From: Candidatus Levyibacteriota bacterium
GTDB taxonomy: Bacteria; Patescibacteriota; Microgenomatia; Levybacterales; UBA12049
Length of the DNA: 21,087 nucleotides
Reading direction: 5' to 3'
NCBI GenBank assembly: GCA_016204425.1
Contig: JACQKR010000003.1
Location: 1 to 21,087 of the forward strand
Below, one piece after another: positions 6,568 through 14,279 of this stretch. How positions within the stretch are numbered: position 1 is the stretch's first letter; the number at the start of each line of letters is the position of its first letter. The notes beneath the pieces were generated by a model. It searched no databases. It worked only from the letters and a program-made list of their open reading frames with translations, and was not told the DNA's origin. The position numbers were made by a program, and so were the translations under genes.

Positions 6568-6737
6568 ACTTATGTATGTAAGACAGAAACTAAAAGGTCT
6601 ACGATTTTGCTATAGGGGCATCTTGAGGAACGTTTTTATCCATTTTCGGGAACTGTTGCATACGCTGGTTTTTTCCGTCCCAATAGTTCGATTAATCTTT
6701 GTATCAATTCATCAATCATCAAACAACCACTCCCCTT

Positions 6738-6797
6738 CGCCTCGCCCGAAGCTTTAGCGACCGCGTGCAGCCTTAGCTTCAGCGGTGGAGCAAGGCG
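6738..6797. repeat. GC-rich imperfect stem-loop in the 6524-6868 intergenic region
   Basis: Nested complementary blocks: CGCCT (6738-6742) with AGGCG (6793-6797), and GAAGCT (6748-6753) with AGCTTC (6775-6780). It stands out from its AT-rich surroundings and lies between the end of the envelope operon and the receiver gene. It could act as a transcript end or be a repeat remnant. Nothing else is seen in this gap beyond the receiver promoter. Confidence 0.4.
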
Positions 6798-6868
6798 GGT
6801 TTCGCTCCTTCATTTATTTTACTAACAACCTTAGAAGGTCAGGCTATTGGCATGGCAGGCCTCCTTTT

Positions 6869-8110
6869 TCACTTATTAACAAAAAGTACTGCATTTGGAA
6901 TAGCGCGCCCCGGACCAACTTTGTATCCACCATGCCATAACGCTGTGGATCCTCCGCTATCAAGATTGAGCGCGCCTTCTAGCCCGAGCGCTTTTAAGAC
7001 ATGCGCTACTTCTGCGACCGTTGCATTATGCACGACACCAATATAAATAGTATTTCCTTTTGATCCGACGAAGCTTCGTGATCCTTTACTTCCTTGTTTC
7101 GGATCGCCACTACCACCAAAAACAATATTTCCTCCTGAAAGAAGAAGCGGCTGATTAGCGATCATGCTGTCAATACCCGTATCTCTTCCCCACTCAAGGC
7201 TTTGTCCGACATACCGCACTGACCCTCCGAGAAAAATAACTGCAGGAACAGTACTATACACATTATTGTCAGCATTGAAATGTTTTTTATTTTTGTTCAT
7301 TAATAATGTGTCATATGAATTGGTTTTCCCGGCACAACTTGGATATTCTGCCGGACAAAAGTAAGACCCATTTACTCCTGCAAACGCACCATTTCGTGCG
7401 ACATAATCACCCAAAGAGAGAACCGGGCAATTATCATGACAATCAGATTCCGATGCGGTATCGACTATGACCCGTGTTGACCCTAAGTCTGCTGAGACGA
7501 TATCGACAAGATACGTTCCTATATCTATTTGTACTTGCTGGCGGCTAAATCCTCCCGCAGGGGGAGTGTTATCTGTCGGAACGTTTTTGGGAATAGAAAA
7601 CGTGCTGGCAATTTTTTCCTTCTCTTTATCTATTTCCGCATTGATCGTTGTTAACGCTGCTTCAGCTGATGCATAGTTTCTCTTCGAAAGCATAACTAAA
7701 GATGATGCGAGTAATTCTTCAAGTTTTTCTATACTTTGGCTGCCCTGCCTGCCCTGCCCTGCCGGCAGGCGGGCGGCAGGCAGGTCTTGCAGCTTCAGTA
7801 AGTTCTCGTACGTTACCACGGCTTTATTGTATGTTTTCTGAATATTTGCGATCTCGCCCTCAAGGTTTTTGTTGATGACATACTGGTCTTGCTTTTTGAG
7901 AATATCCAACTCTCCTTTTGTCGCAAGAAGTTGTGTCTCAAGCGTACTTTTTCTTTCTTCCAATGACCCGATCATCGTGTTGAATTGTGCGTACTGATAG
8001 TAAAAAAAGGTGGCAACGATGATAAGAATGGCGATCCCACCTATCATTGTTTTCTTCGGGAGTTTTATCGCTTTAATTGTGTGTCTAATAAAAGGCAGTA
8101 TTTGTAGCAT
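6869..8110 (-). CDS. Membrane-anchored phosphodiester glycosidase (NAGPA/DUF2233-like)
   Basis: A 413-residue protein: cytosolic start, one membrane segment (about 22-40, IGGIAILIIVATFFYYQY), a long coiled-coil stalk (43-165) and a C-terminal NAGPA domain (about 193-412). Family marks are GVNGSYF (245-251), SRSFVGS (344-350), LNLDSGGSTALW (381-392) and AIPNAVLFV (403-411). Members cleave sugar-phosphodiester bonds or bind wall glycans, and the exported position suggests an envelope substrate. Cys224, 228, 252 and 259 may form disulfides. Residues about 109-125 (DLPAARLPAGQGRQGSQ) are encoded by an inserted GC-rich palindrome that interrupts the stalk in frame. It is the last gene of the operon; its ATG lies 2 nt after the previous stop, so translation is probably coupled. 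Confidence 0.88.
   Translation of the reverse strand: MLQILPFIRHTIKAIKLPKKTMIGGIAILIIVATFFYYQYAQFNTMIGSLEERKSTLETQLLATKGELDILKKQDQYVINKNLEGEIANIQKTYNKAVVTYENLLKLQDLPAARLPAGQGRQGSQSIEKLEELLASSLVMLSKRNYASAEAALTTINAEIDKEKEKIASTFSIPKNVPTDNTPPAGGFSRQQVQIDIGTYLVDIVSADLGSTRVIVDTASESDCHDNCPVLSLGDYVARNGAFAGVNGSYFCPAEYPSCAGKTNSYDTLLMNKNKKHFNADNNVYSTVPAVIFLGGSVRYVGQSLEWGRDTGIDSMIANQPLLLSGGNIVFGGSGDPKQGSKGSRSFVGSKGNTIYIGVVHNATVAEVAHVLKALGLEGALNLDSGGSTALWHGGYKVGPGRAIPNAVLFVNK
7740..7785. repeat. GC-rich palindromic repeat inside the NAGPA-like gene
   Basis: A long imperfect palindrome centred on CCTGCC/GGCAGG (7758-7769), with further CCTGCCTGCC and GGCAGGCAGG arms. It is much richer in GC than the gene around it, keeps the frame open, and adds about 15 low-complexity residues to the coiled coil. 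It resembles protein-coding palindromic elements such as those described in Rickettsia. Confidence 0.75.
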
Positions 8111-8112
8111 CC

Positions 8113-9186
8113 TTAATATTTCCAGGCAGCATATTTAGCATAGAGCTGTTCTTCCGTAACTGCAATAGGCCGCAGGCCTTTTGTTTTTTCAAACCCAAGG
8201 TCCAATAGATCAGCTGCCCACGTATCCCGCTCAATTACCGTCGCTGCTCCGAGAACGACAACTAAAATCTTTTGTCCGCTGCGCTCTGAAACAACGATCG
8301 TTGTCTTTCCTGCATCATCGGTATTGCCTATTTTCATGCCGGACACATTTGGGTAGACGCCGATAAGCCCATTCCAGTTATAAAGCTTGTATTCTTTGTG
8401 ATTGCTGCTTGCAGCAATATACGCATAGTCTTTTTGCACGAGAGAAGAGATAAACTGATAGTTTGTAAGTGCATAGTGAGTAAGAATTGCCAAATCCGCA
8501 ACCGTACTATAATTCTCTGCATTATCAAATCCTTGCGGATTTGCAAAGTGAGTATTTTGAAGACCCAAAAATAGTGCTTTTGCGTTCATTGCCCGAATAA
8601 ATACGGAAGACTGGTACTTCTTATCAACTCCCTCCCGTATCGCCTGGGTTGCATCATTTGCAGAGGTAAGAAGCGATGCATGAAGCAACTCTCCAAGTGT
8701 CAAGCGCTCTTTAGGATCAAGCACAATCTTTGTCGGAATTTGAGAGGCTGCATTTGCTGAAACGGTAAATATTTCGTCGGTACTTGCCAAATCAAGCGCT
8801 GTCATAGCTGTCATAACTTTTGTCAGAGAAGCAACCGGCAGTTTTTGCGATAATGCCTTTTCAGCAATAATTTCACCGGTTGCGTAATCAACAACAACGT
8901 ACGCTGATGCGTTATCGTATGACCCAGCCGCATGTGCTTGCGGAACAATAGATCGCTTTTCCTTCAAAAAATAGTTGTTTTGTACCTGCTCCAGCTTTGG
9001 CCTAATTGTATCTTCCAGAACATCCGCCGCCGGTAGTGGGGAGAGTAATCTTGGCGGCTTTACACCAAGCAGTTGCAGAGATACTAAAATAAACATCGCA
9101 ATAAAACTCATCCAAAATATTTTCCAGCTGAGTTTTATTCTTCCCGTAAGGATATTATTCTTTAATTGATAAAAATAGTTATTCAT
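8113..9186 (-). CDS. Membrane-anchored serine D,D-peptidase (S11, DacA-like)
   Basis: From the ATG at 9186 (4 nt after the upstream stop) a 357-residue protein: cytosolic N-terminus, one membrane anchor (about 22-41), a linker, then an S11-type penicillin-binding peptidase domain (about 88-340). Motifs are S120-x-x-K123 (ASLTKVMT), S175-A-N177 (TSANDAT) and K285-I-G287 (GMKIGNTDDAGKT), in which the usual KTG triad has Ile in place of Thr. Such enzymes trim D-Ala from peptidoglycan stem peptides outside the membrane. Unlike DacA, the anchor is N-terminal and no C-terminal PBP5 domain or amphipathic helix is present. The frame stays open a further 21 codons upstream, but that would overlap the preceding gene and has no better start. 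Middle gene of a three-gene envelope operon. Confidence 0.92.
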   Translation of the reverse strand: MNNYFYQLKNNILTGRIKLSWKIFWMSFIAMFILVSLQLLGVKPPRLLSPLPAADVLEDTIRPKLEQVQNNYFLKEKRSIVPQAHAAGSYDNASAYVVVDYATGEIIAEKALSQKLPVASLTKVMTAMTALDLASTDEIFTVSANAASQIPTKIVLDPKERLTLGELLHASLLTSANDATQAIREGVDKKYQSSVFIRAMNAKALFLGLQNTHFANPQGFDNAENYSTVADLAILTHYALTNYQFISSLVQKDYAYIAASSNHKEYKLYNWNGLIGVYPNVSGMKIGNTDDAGKTTIVVSERSGQKILVVVLGAATVIERDTWAADLLDLGFEKTKGLRPIAVTEEQLYAKYAAWKY

Positions 9187-9190
9187 AGCT

Positions 9191-10729
9191 TTATCCAAGC
9201 TCTTCAAGGTATCCCCATGCAAGTGTTGCGATCCACCAACCTTGGGCATCTGGATTGATAGGAATTCTTGCTGTTACAAAATCTCCCCGCTCCGCCCAAT
9301 ACGAGACATTATTATCCTTGAAGAACGCTGCGAGTACTGCAGCTGCAACTTCAGGATTTGAAGCAAGGTCTGGATTTTTTACTAATGCATCTCCTAATCC
9401 AATTCGCTCTCCCATTTTTTTATAATTACGGCAATGGGTAAGTTGGATAAACCCTCGACCGTAGTAATTCGTTCCACATTCGTAACCGAGTCTTCGTGCA
9501 CTTTTTCTTCCTTTGAACTCTGAGATTGGTTCAAATGTCCCTGCAGTCTCATGTTCAATTGTGGCAAGCGCGTAAGCAAGCACATTGGAGCTAAGAATTC
9601 CCTCTTTCTCTAATGCTTTTGCAATATATGGAAGATTCTTTGTTGCTGCTTCTCGTGCGGTAAATGGTAAGTTTTGAACCAGCCGATTAGTAAGAGGTCG
9701 AGATAATGGAAAAGAAAGTGTATTCTGATTTTCAGAACTACCAAGTGGCCTGATAGTATCAGATTTATACAGTGGGTAATTCTCTCCGGTCCCATACCAT
9801 GCCCTCTCAATAACGAGCTTATCTTCAGGAATATATCGGGCATATGCTTTAATATACTCCTCCATTGCATGAGTATATTCTTCGCTGCTATGCCCGTGTT
9901 GTGGAGCACTAAGCTTTGTACCGATCGCTTCCGGAACTGCAAATGAATAGCTCATAAGAAATACTTTGTCAGCAGTTATCGCTAATTGCGAAATGTCATA
10001 TAAGGAATTTGTGGAAGTCGTCGTACCCAAGGCGATACTGACTTGGGAGCTTGGAACTTCTTGATGCATCTTTTCAGTAAAATCCTTGACAAAGGAACTG
10101 AACAGATCTTTATAGAGTGATTCAACATCACCCTGATATTCAAAATCAATCGTCACGCCATCAATTTCTGCTTCTTTCACTTCACTAATCGTTTCTTCCA
10201 TAAGTGTTTGTTGCGCAGAAGGACTGTCCAAAAATGCTCTTATATCAGCATTGTATGTTTGGGTAATCGTCATGGTTACCTTTGCACCTCTCGCATGAGC
10301 TGTATTGAATACGTCTTTTGCTTCCCGGCTTTTGAATGTTTGATATCCATCGTTGTCCTGATTAAATGTACCGTCTGCATCTACGGGAAGATCAAAGAAG
10401 GCAAGCACCCCTAAACCGCTATAATCAATTCTGTTACGTTTTCTCTCAGAAGCCCAACCGGGCGCAAAACTGAATGTTTCATAGGATGACTTATTTTTTA
10501 TCCACGATCGAAAATTTTGTAATGGTGAAATAATCGGGGATATAAGTTTTGCTGCAGGACTATATTCGATGAAAAAGATAAGAAGAAGACAGAGGGTAGC
10601 CAGCAACGCTGTTGTATATGACCATATTCGTTTACTATGGATTCCGGCAACGATGCTCTGTTCTTTGGATGGTGATTTATAAAGATAAAGCTTACTACAA
10701 TGTTTGGCAAACGGCAGGCGCTCGAACAT
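9191..10729 (-). CDS. Membrane-anchored GH18-GH19 double glycoside hydrolase
   Basis: A 512-residue protein with two glycosidase domains. One membrane anchor (about 36-54) is followed by a GH18-like barrel (about 83-330) with the catalytic strand D190-G-V-T-I-D195-F-E197; E197 is the expected acid and T193 replaces the middle Asp, as in the spore-type GH18 hydrolases (YaaH/SleL-like) that act on peptidoglycan. The C-terminal part (about 345-512) is GH19/lysozyme-like, with IEHETAGTF (391-399, E394 the likely acid), YYGRGFIQLTHCRNY (422-436) and KNPDLASNPEVA. GH19 enzymes cut chitin or, in phage endolysins, peptidoglycan. The ATG at 10729 lacks a Shine-Dalgarno but sits 10 nt after a -10. First gene of the envelope operon. 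Confidence 0.9.
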   Translation of the reverse strand: MFERLPFAKHCSKLYLYKSPSKEQSIVAGIHSKRIWSYTTALLATLCLLLIFFIEYSPAAKLISPIISPLQNFRSWIKNKSSYETFSFAPGWASERKRNRIDYSGLGVLAFFDLPVDADGTFNQDNDGYQTFKSREAKDVFNTAHARGAKVTMTITQTYNADIRAFLDSPSAQQTLMEETISEVKEAEIDGVTIDFEYQGDVESLYKDLFSSFVKDFTEKMHQEVPSSQVSIALGTTTSTNSLYDISQLAITADKVFLMSYSFAVPEAIGTKLSAPQHGHSSEEYTHAMEEYIKAYARYIPEDKLVIERAWYGTGENYPLYKSDTIRPLGSSENQNTLSFPLSRPLTNRLVQNLPFTAREAATKNLPYIAKALEKEGILSSNVLAYALATIEHETAGTFEPISEFKGRKSARRLGYECGTNYYGRGFIQLTHCRNYKKMGERIGLGDALVKNPDLASNPEVAAAVLAAFFKDNNVSYWAERGDFVTARIPINPDAQGWWIATLAWGYLEELG

Positions 10730-10739
10730 AAGCTTGGCC

Positions 10740-10768
10740 AGTTTATGTAAAAACCTTTAGTATGTCAA
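10740..10768 (-). promoter_or_regulatory. Promoter of the envelope operon, leaderless type
   Basis: TTGACA (10763-10768), a 17-bp spacer and TAAACT (10740-10745) on the minus strand, ending 10 nt before the ATG. No other promoter is apparent before the two downstream genes, so all three are probably co-transcribed. Confidence 0.65.
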
Positions 10769-10890
10769 GCTCAACGTAAGAAATCAAGCATAAATATGTA
10801 AGAGATTTGAAAGAGTGAGAAATTCAGAAAAAGGCAAAGAAAACTTTACGAGAATATTACTCTAGTTTAGATTTGATGAGCTCTATCTCT

Positions 10891-12195
10891 TCAGGTGAGC
10901 AAGTCCAGTGCTGCAGCAGCAGACCATGCTTGGAATTTACAACTCATCTGTCCGTTCGGTCCTTCAAAAAGATGATACGCCCCGTTCTCACCCTTTATAT
11001 AGAGTTCAATAGGAGTACCAAAATATTCAATTGGTTTTAATGTCGCGCTCCTGAGCCTCGCAGCTTCATTGAGAAATCCCCAATTTTCTAACCCTTCATG
11101 TGCCATTCCGTTTAACTTCGGCCAAAAACTCCCATTGTGATAAGAATCTTTTCTTGGATTGTACGTCGGAGAATGTTCGCTCATTGTCCGTATGCCTGCA
11201 TCCGAATCAAAAAGGTCCTCAGAAAACGACCGTTGCACAATATTTTTAATGATTGGTGTATCTACAATAGTTTCAGGTTGTGCATCTTTCTGGTAGGTTG
11301 CCCAAAGGAGAAGAAGAGGATTGCCGGTTATAGTTCGTATCTGGTTTTTGAATCCGTCTAACGCTTGAGATGGAAACATAATTCCATTATCTGAAAAGAG
11401 GAATAATGAATTAAAATTCTCCCTCATAACTGTTGCCCATTTGTGTAATTTATGAGAGAAGTTATCTGTTTTTGCATAATGGTGAGTTCCACCATAGAAA
11501 TCACCCCAAAGTTTTAATGCAAGCCACGTGTATCCTTGTACCTCAACAGGCGCAATTGGATATGCAGGCATTGTCCCATCCGAGCGCTCTAGTGACTCCT
11601 GAGAATCAGTCCATGATTGCACTGGCAAACCGCCATATTTTCTGGTGGTTTTTAGCTCATATTCAACGAGATTATCTTTATCGATATCGCCATAGGTAAT
11701 AATCCAGTTCAATCCTGCCTCAACAGACGGAAGCACTCGAAGAAGGAAATCATTATCTTTGGTAAGGTCCCAGTATCTGTATATCGCGATAAGCGCAAGC
11801 GGTGTCGAATCAAGAGAATCAAAATTCCGCAGGATACCGTCCGGGTATACATACCAAGGCTTGTTCAAAGCAAGGAGGTGATCGTATTTATCCTTTCGAT
11901 ATTCATGGATAAATTTCCCAGGCTCCTCGCCACTTTCCGGATTTGACTCTTTCCCTTGCAGCTCAGTAAGCTTGATGAGTGCTTTTCTGCACACTTCTTT
12001 CAGCTGGTATCCTTCAAGATATGAGGATATATCTTCTTTTGCGAGAACTTTGAGAATCTTGAGAATCGTTATTGCACTATCCCGGCCAAAAATACACCCA
12101 TACACTTCATCCCGCCCCGACGCATTAATCCCATCTTCAGTTGCGAGACCAAGAAGCGTTTGATAAATCGATTTTCGCAAAACATCATGTCCCAT
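10891..12195 (-). CDS. Glycogen-debranching-like (alpha/alpha)6 glycosidase
   Basis: A 434-residue soluble protein resembling the C-terminal domain of amylo-alpha-1,6-glucosidases and related GH63/GH133-type enzymes. Conserved stretches are CIFGRDSAI (34-42), FDSLDSTPLALIAIYRYW (125-142), SWTDSQES (194-201), VEVQGYTWLALK (217-228), YHNGSFWP (352-359) and FQAWSAAAA (421-429). These line the active site of the barrel in the family; acidic residues near D197-E200 and E369 are candidates for catalysis. There is no signal peptide, so a cytosolic alpha-glucan or a small glycoside is the likely substrate. The gene follows a GT4 glycosyltransferase on the same strand 136 bp downstream, suggesting one carbohydrate pathway. 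A mannosyl- or glucosylglycerate hydrolase is an alternative. Confidence 0.8.
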   Translation of the reverse strand: MGHDVLRKSIYQTLLGLATEDGINASGRDEVYGCIFGRDSAITILKILKVLAKEDISSYLEGYQLKEVCRKALIKLTELQGKESNPESGEEPGKFIHEYRKDKYDHLLALNKPWYVYPDGILRNFDSLDSTPLALIAIYRYWDLTKDNDFLLRVLPSVEAGLNWIITYGDIDKDNLVEYELKTTRKYGGLPVQSWTDSQESLERSDGTMPAYPIAPVEVQGYTWLALKLWGDFYGGTHHYAKTDNFSHKLHKWATVMRENFNSLFLFSDNGIMFPSQALDGFKNQIRTITGNPLLLLWATYQKDAQPETIVDTPIIKNIVQRSFSEDLFDSDAGIRTMSEHSPTYNPRKDSYHNGSFWPKLNGMAHEGLENWGFLNEAARLRSATLKPIEYFGTPIELYIKGENGAYHLFEGPNGQMSCKFQAWSAAAALDLLT

Positions 12196-12231
12196 AAGGC
12201 AGGCCTGTAATAACTCCGTAAGAAAACAGTA

Positions 12232-12253
12232 TCACATACTTGCGATATGTCAA
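12232..12253 (-). promoter_or_regulatory. Possible promoter of the debranching-like gene
   Basis: TTGACA (12248-12253) on the minus strand is followed after 10-16 bp by GATACT/TACTGT, a weak -10. The ATG lies about 30 nt further on and has no close Shine-Dalgarno. Confidence 0.35.
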
Positions 12254-12331
12254 GCACAACAGAAGTTCTTGCTCAGGATTTGATAAAAATTGCGCAGAGA
12301 AGGGATGGACTAAGGAAGAAGAAATATGTCT

Positions 12332-13486
12332 TTAGAGGTCGGCAAATACTTTTGTAATGGTTTTTCGGATTGAATGAATATTTGCGGTGCTTGATTGCAT
12401 GATTGTCTTGGGGATGCGTTTGAAAATAGTCTTTTTCGCTACTTTATAATAAATTTTTTCGTATGCTTCTGCCATTTTTTCGGCGCTGAAGTTTTCTTTC
12501 ACATAGGAACGGCAGCAGAGCCGATCGATGGTACCGATATTTTTCAATGCATTTATCGCCTCATACGTATTTTTCACAACAAAACCGGTTTTTCCATGCT
12601 GTATAATCTCAGGAATTGAACCTCTGTCAAACCCGATAACCGGACTACCACATGCCATTGCTTCAATTAACGTTAGACCAAATGGCTCTGCAAAATTAAT
12701 GGTATGGAGCGTGCAAAATGCACGGCTCATAAGCGTATTCCTTGTTGTCTCATCGACTTCTCCTATCCAACGGATTTTGCTTGAAAGTCGTGGTTTAATA
12801 ACCTGATTAAAATAACGCACATCCTCTTCAAAGCTTGTGTCTATTTTTGCAGCAATAATGAGTGGCATATTTGTGGTCTCTGCGATATCGATTGCATGAT
12901 GGAGCCCCTTTACTTCAACACCATGTTCAACCCGAACTCTTCCTACAAAAAGAAGATATCCGTCGTTTTCCTGATAAAAAGGGTAAGAATGCATGTTGAT
13001 ACCGTGATATACATTTCCTATGTAATGTAAATTTGGGGCGGGCTCCGCCTGCTTTTTTGACACAGTTACAAGATACGGTTTTCGGTAGAACTCAAATGCT
13101 TTATTGTATCCGTTCGTAAGTGCGCCATGGAGCGTCATAACAACAGGCACTTTTGCAATATTTGCCAGTGGTAAACTGACAGGATTATTCTGGCTATTGT
13201 GATCATGAATAATATCAAACTCATCTTGTAGCTGGTATGCAAGGCCAACATTTAGCAATGACCAAATATTATGACCATACATATTTTCTATATTCGCTTT
13301 TCGCAGTGAAGAATGATAAATGGACAATAATCGAGCGCTTGTTTTTGAATCTCCGCTGGCAAAAAGTGTGACTTCGTGACCTCTTTTCACGAGCTCTTCG
13401 GTGAGTGTGGAAATTACCCGCTCCGTACCTCCGTATTTTTCCGGAGGAACACTTTCGATAATTGGCGCAATCTGAGCAATTTTCAT
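12332..13486 (-). CDS. GT4 family glycosyltransferase
   Basis: A 384-residue GT-B fold retaining glycosyltransferase. The N-terminal Rossmann domain (about 1-170) has the YGGTERV loop (18-24) that contacts donor or acceptor, and HDHNS (94-98). The C-terminal domain (171-345) has the nucleotide-sugar E-x7-E motif, E267 to E275 in EPFGLTLIEAMACG, followed by FDRGSIPEII. After residue 345 a basic, helical tail (KKTIFKRIPKTIMQ) could bind the membrane. The acceptor cannot be told from sequence; the following debranching-like gene suggests glucan or glycoside metabolism rather than lipid-linked glycan synthesis. The start at 13486 sits 9 nt after TATGAT and has no Shine-Dalgarno. It is divergent from the OmpR-type regulator. 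Confidence 0.9.
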   Translation of the reverse strand: MKIAQIAPIIESVPPEKYGGTERVISTLTEELVKRGHEVTLFASGDSKTSARLLSIYHSSLRKANIENMYGHNIWSLLNVGLAYQLQDEFDIIHDHNSQNNPVSLPLANIAKVPVVMTLHGALTNGYNKAFEFYRKPYLVTVSKKQAEPAPNLHYIGNVYHGINMHSYPFYQENDGYLLFVGRVRVEHGVEVKGLHHAIDIAETTNMPLIIAAKIDTSFEEDVRYFNQVIKPRLSSKIRWIGEVDETTRNTLMSRAFCTLHTINFAEPFGLTLIEAMACGSPVIGFDRGSIPEIIQHGKTGFVVKNTYEAINALKNIGTIDRLCCRSYVKENFSAEKMAEAYEKIYYKVAKKTIFKRIPKTIMQSSTANIHSIRKTITKVFADL

Positions 13487-13495
13487 ACCAAACTC

Positions 13496-13501
13496 ATCAT
13501 A
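13496..13501 (-). promoter_or_regulatory. -10 element of the GT4 gene, leaderless type
   Basis: TATGAT on the minus strand (5 of 6 to consensus), ending 9 nt before the ATG. The -35 region is T-rich with no good match. Confidence 0.45.
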
Positions 13502-13564
13502 ATGCTTAAGAATGAGAATAAAAAGAAAATATTGTAAGAGAACCGACAGAATTATACACCTTTA

Positions 13565-13593
13565 TTGTAGTAAGTAAATAATCCTGCTATAAT
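13565..13593 (+). promoter_or_regulatory. Promoter of the OmpR-type regulator, leaderless type
   Basis: TTGTAG (13565-13570), a 17-bp spacer and a perfect TATAAT (13588-13593), preceded by CTGC, an extended -10 (TGn). The ATG follows after 9 nt and there is no Shine-Dalgarno. Confidence 0.65.
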
Positions 13594-13602
13594 TTCGGAC
13601 AC

Positions 13603-14274
13603 ATGGTACAAACCATCCTTATCGTTGAAGATGACAAAGGGCTACAGAAGTACCTGAAAGAACTCCTTTTAGACAATGGCTTTTCCGTTAAATCCGCCGG
13701 GGATGGTATTGAAGCACTCGAAGCCATCAGCAAGGCAGAGCCTGACCTCATCGTTCTAGATCTCGGATTACCAAATATGACCGGGGAAGCAGTTCTCGTT
13801 GAAGTGAGAAAAAAATATCCTGATCTTCCCGTACTCATCCTCACTGCAAAAGACTCTATCAATGATATCGTACAAGGCCTATCTATCGGTGCTGATGATT
13901 ATATGACAAAACCATTTGTTGCAGATGAATTTCTCGCGAGAATAAAGGCACGACTTCGACGAGTAGGTATGAGTGATAGAATTCTCACCGTCGGTGATCT
14001 TGAGCTGAATGGAAAAACCCTCGAGGTGACACGCTCGGGAAAACGTATTCAGCTGACTCCGCAAGAATTCAAATTGCTGCAATATCTTATGAGCAACAAA
14101 GGAAGAATTTTAACCCGTGAAATGATTCTTAATAGAATTTGGCTTTATTCAACCGATGTTGAGACTCGCGTCGTTGATGTATATATGGGCTACCTTCGAA
14201 AGAAAATCGATTCCGGTGTCAAAAAGAAACTGCTACACTCCGTACGAGGCTTTGGTTATGTCGTCCGGGAATAG
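13603..14274 (+). CDS. OmpR/PhoB-type response regulator
   Basis: A 223-residue DNA-binding response regulator. The receiver domain (1-120) has E9-D10-D11, phosphoacceptor D53 (IVLDLGLP), T81 and K103 (MTKPF). The winged-helix effector domain (about 127-222) has ELNGKTLEVTRSGKRIQLT, then TPQEFKLLQYLMSNKG, the recognition helix ETRVVDVYMGYLRKKI and the hairpin VRGFGYVVRE. It should bind tandem direct repeats as a phosphorylated dimer. The GAF histidine kinase gene ends only 5 bp beyond its stop, on the other strand, and is its likely partner. The start sits 9 nt after a TATAAT. Confidence 0.96.
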   Translation: MVQTILIVEDDKGLQKYLKELLLDNGFSVKSAGDGIEALEAISKAEPDLIVLDLGLPNMTGEAVLVEVRKKYPDLPVLILTAKDSINDIVQGLSIGADDYMTKPFVADEFLARIKARLRRVGMSDRILTVGDLELNGKTLEVTRSGKRIQLTPQEFKLLQYLMSNKGRILTREMILNRIWLYSTDVETRVVDVYMGYLRKKIDSGVKKKLLHSVRGFGYVVRE

Positions 14275-14279
14275 TAGAC

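Noticed and set aside
6852..7046. A plus-strand frame at the 3' end of the NAGPA-like gene
   Set aside because: Antisense shadow of a strongly supported coding region.
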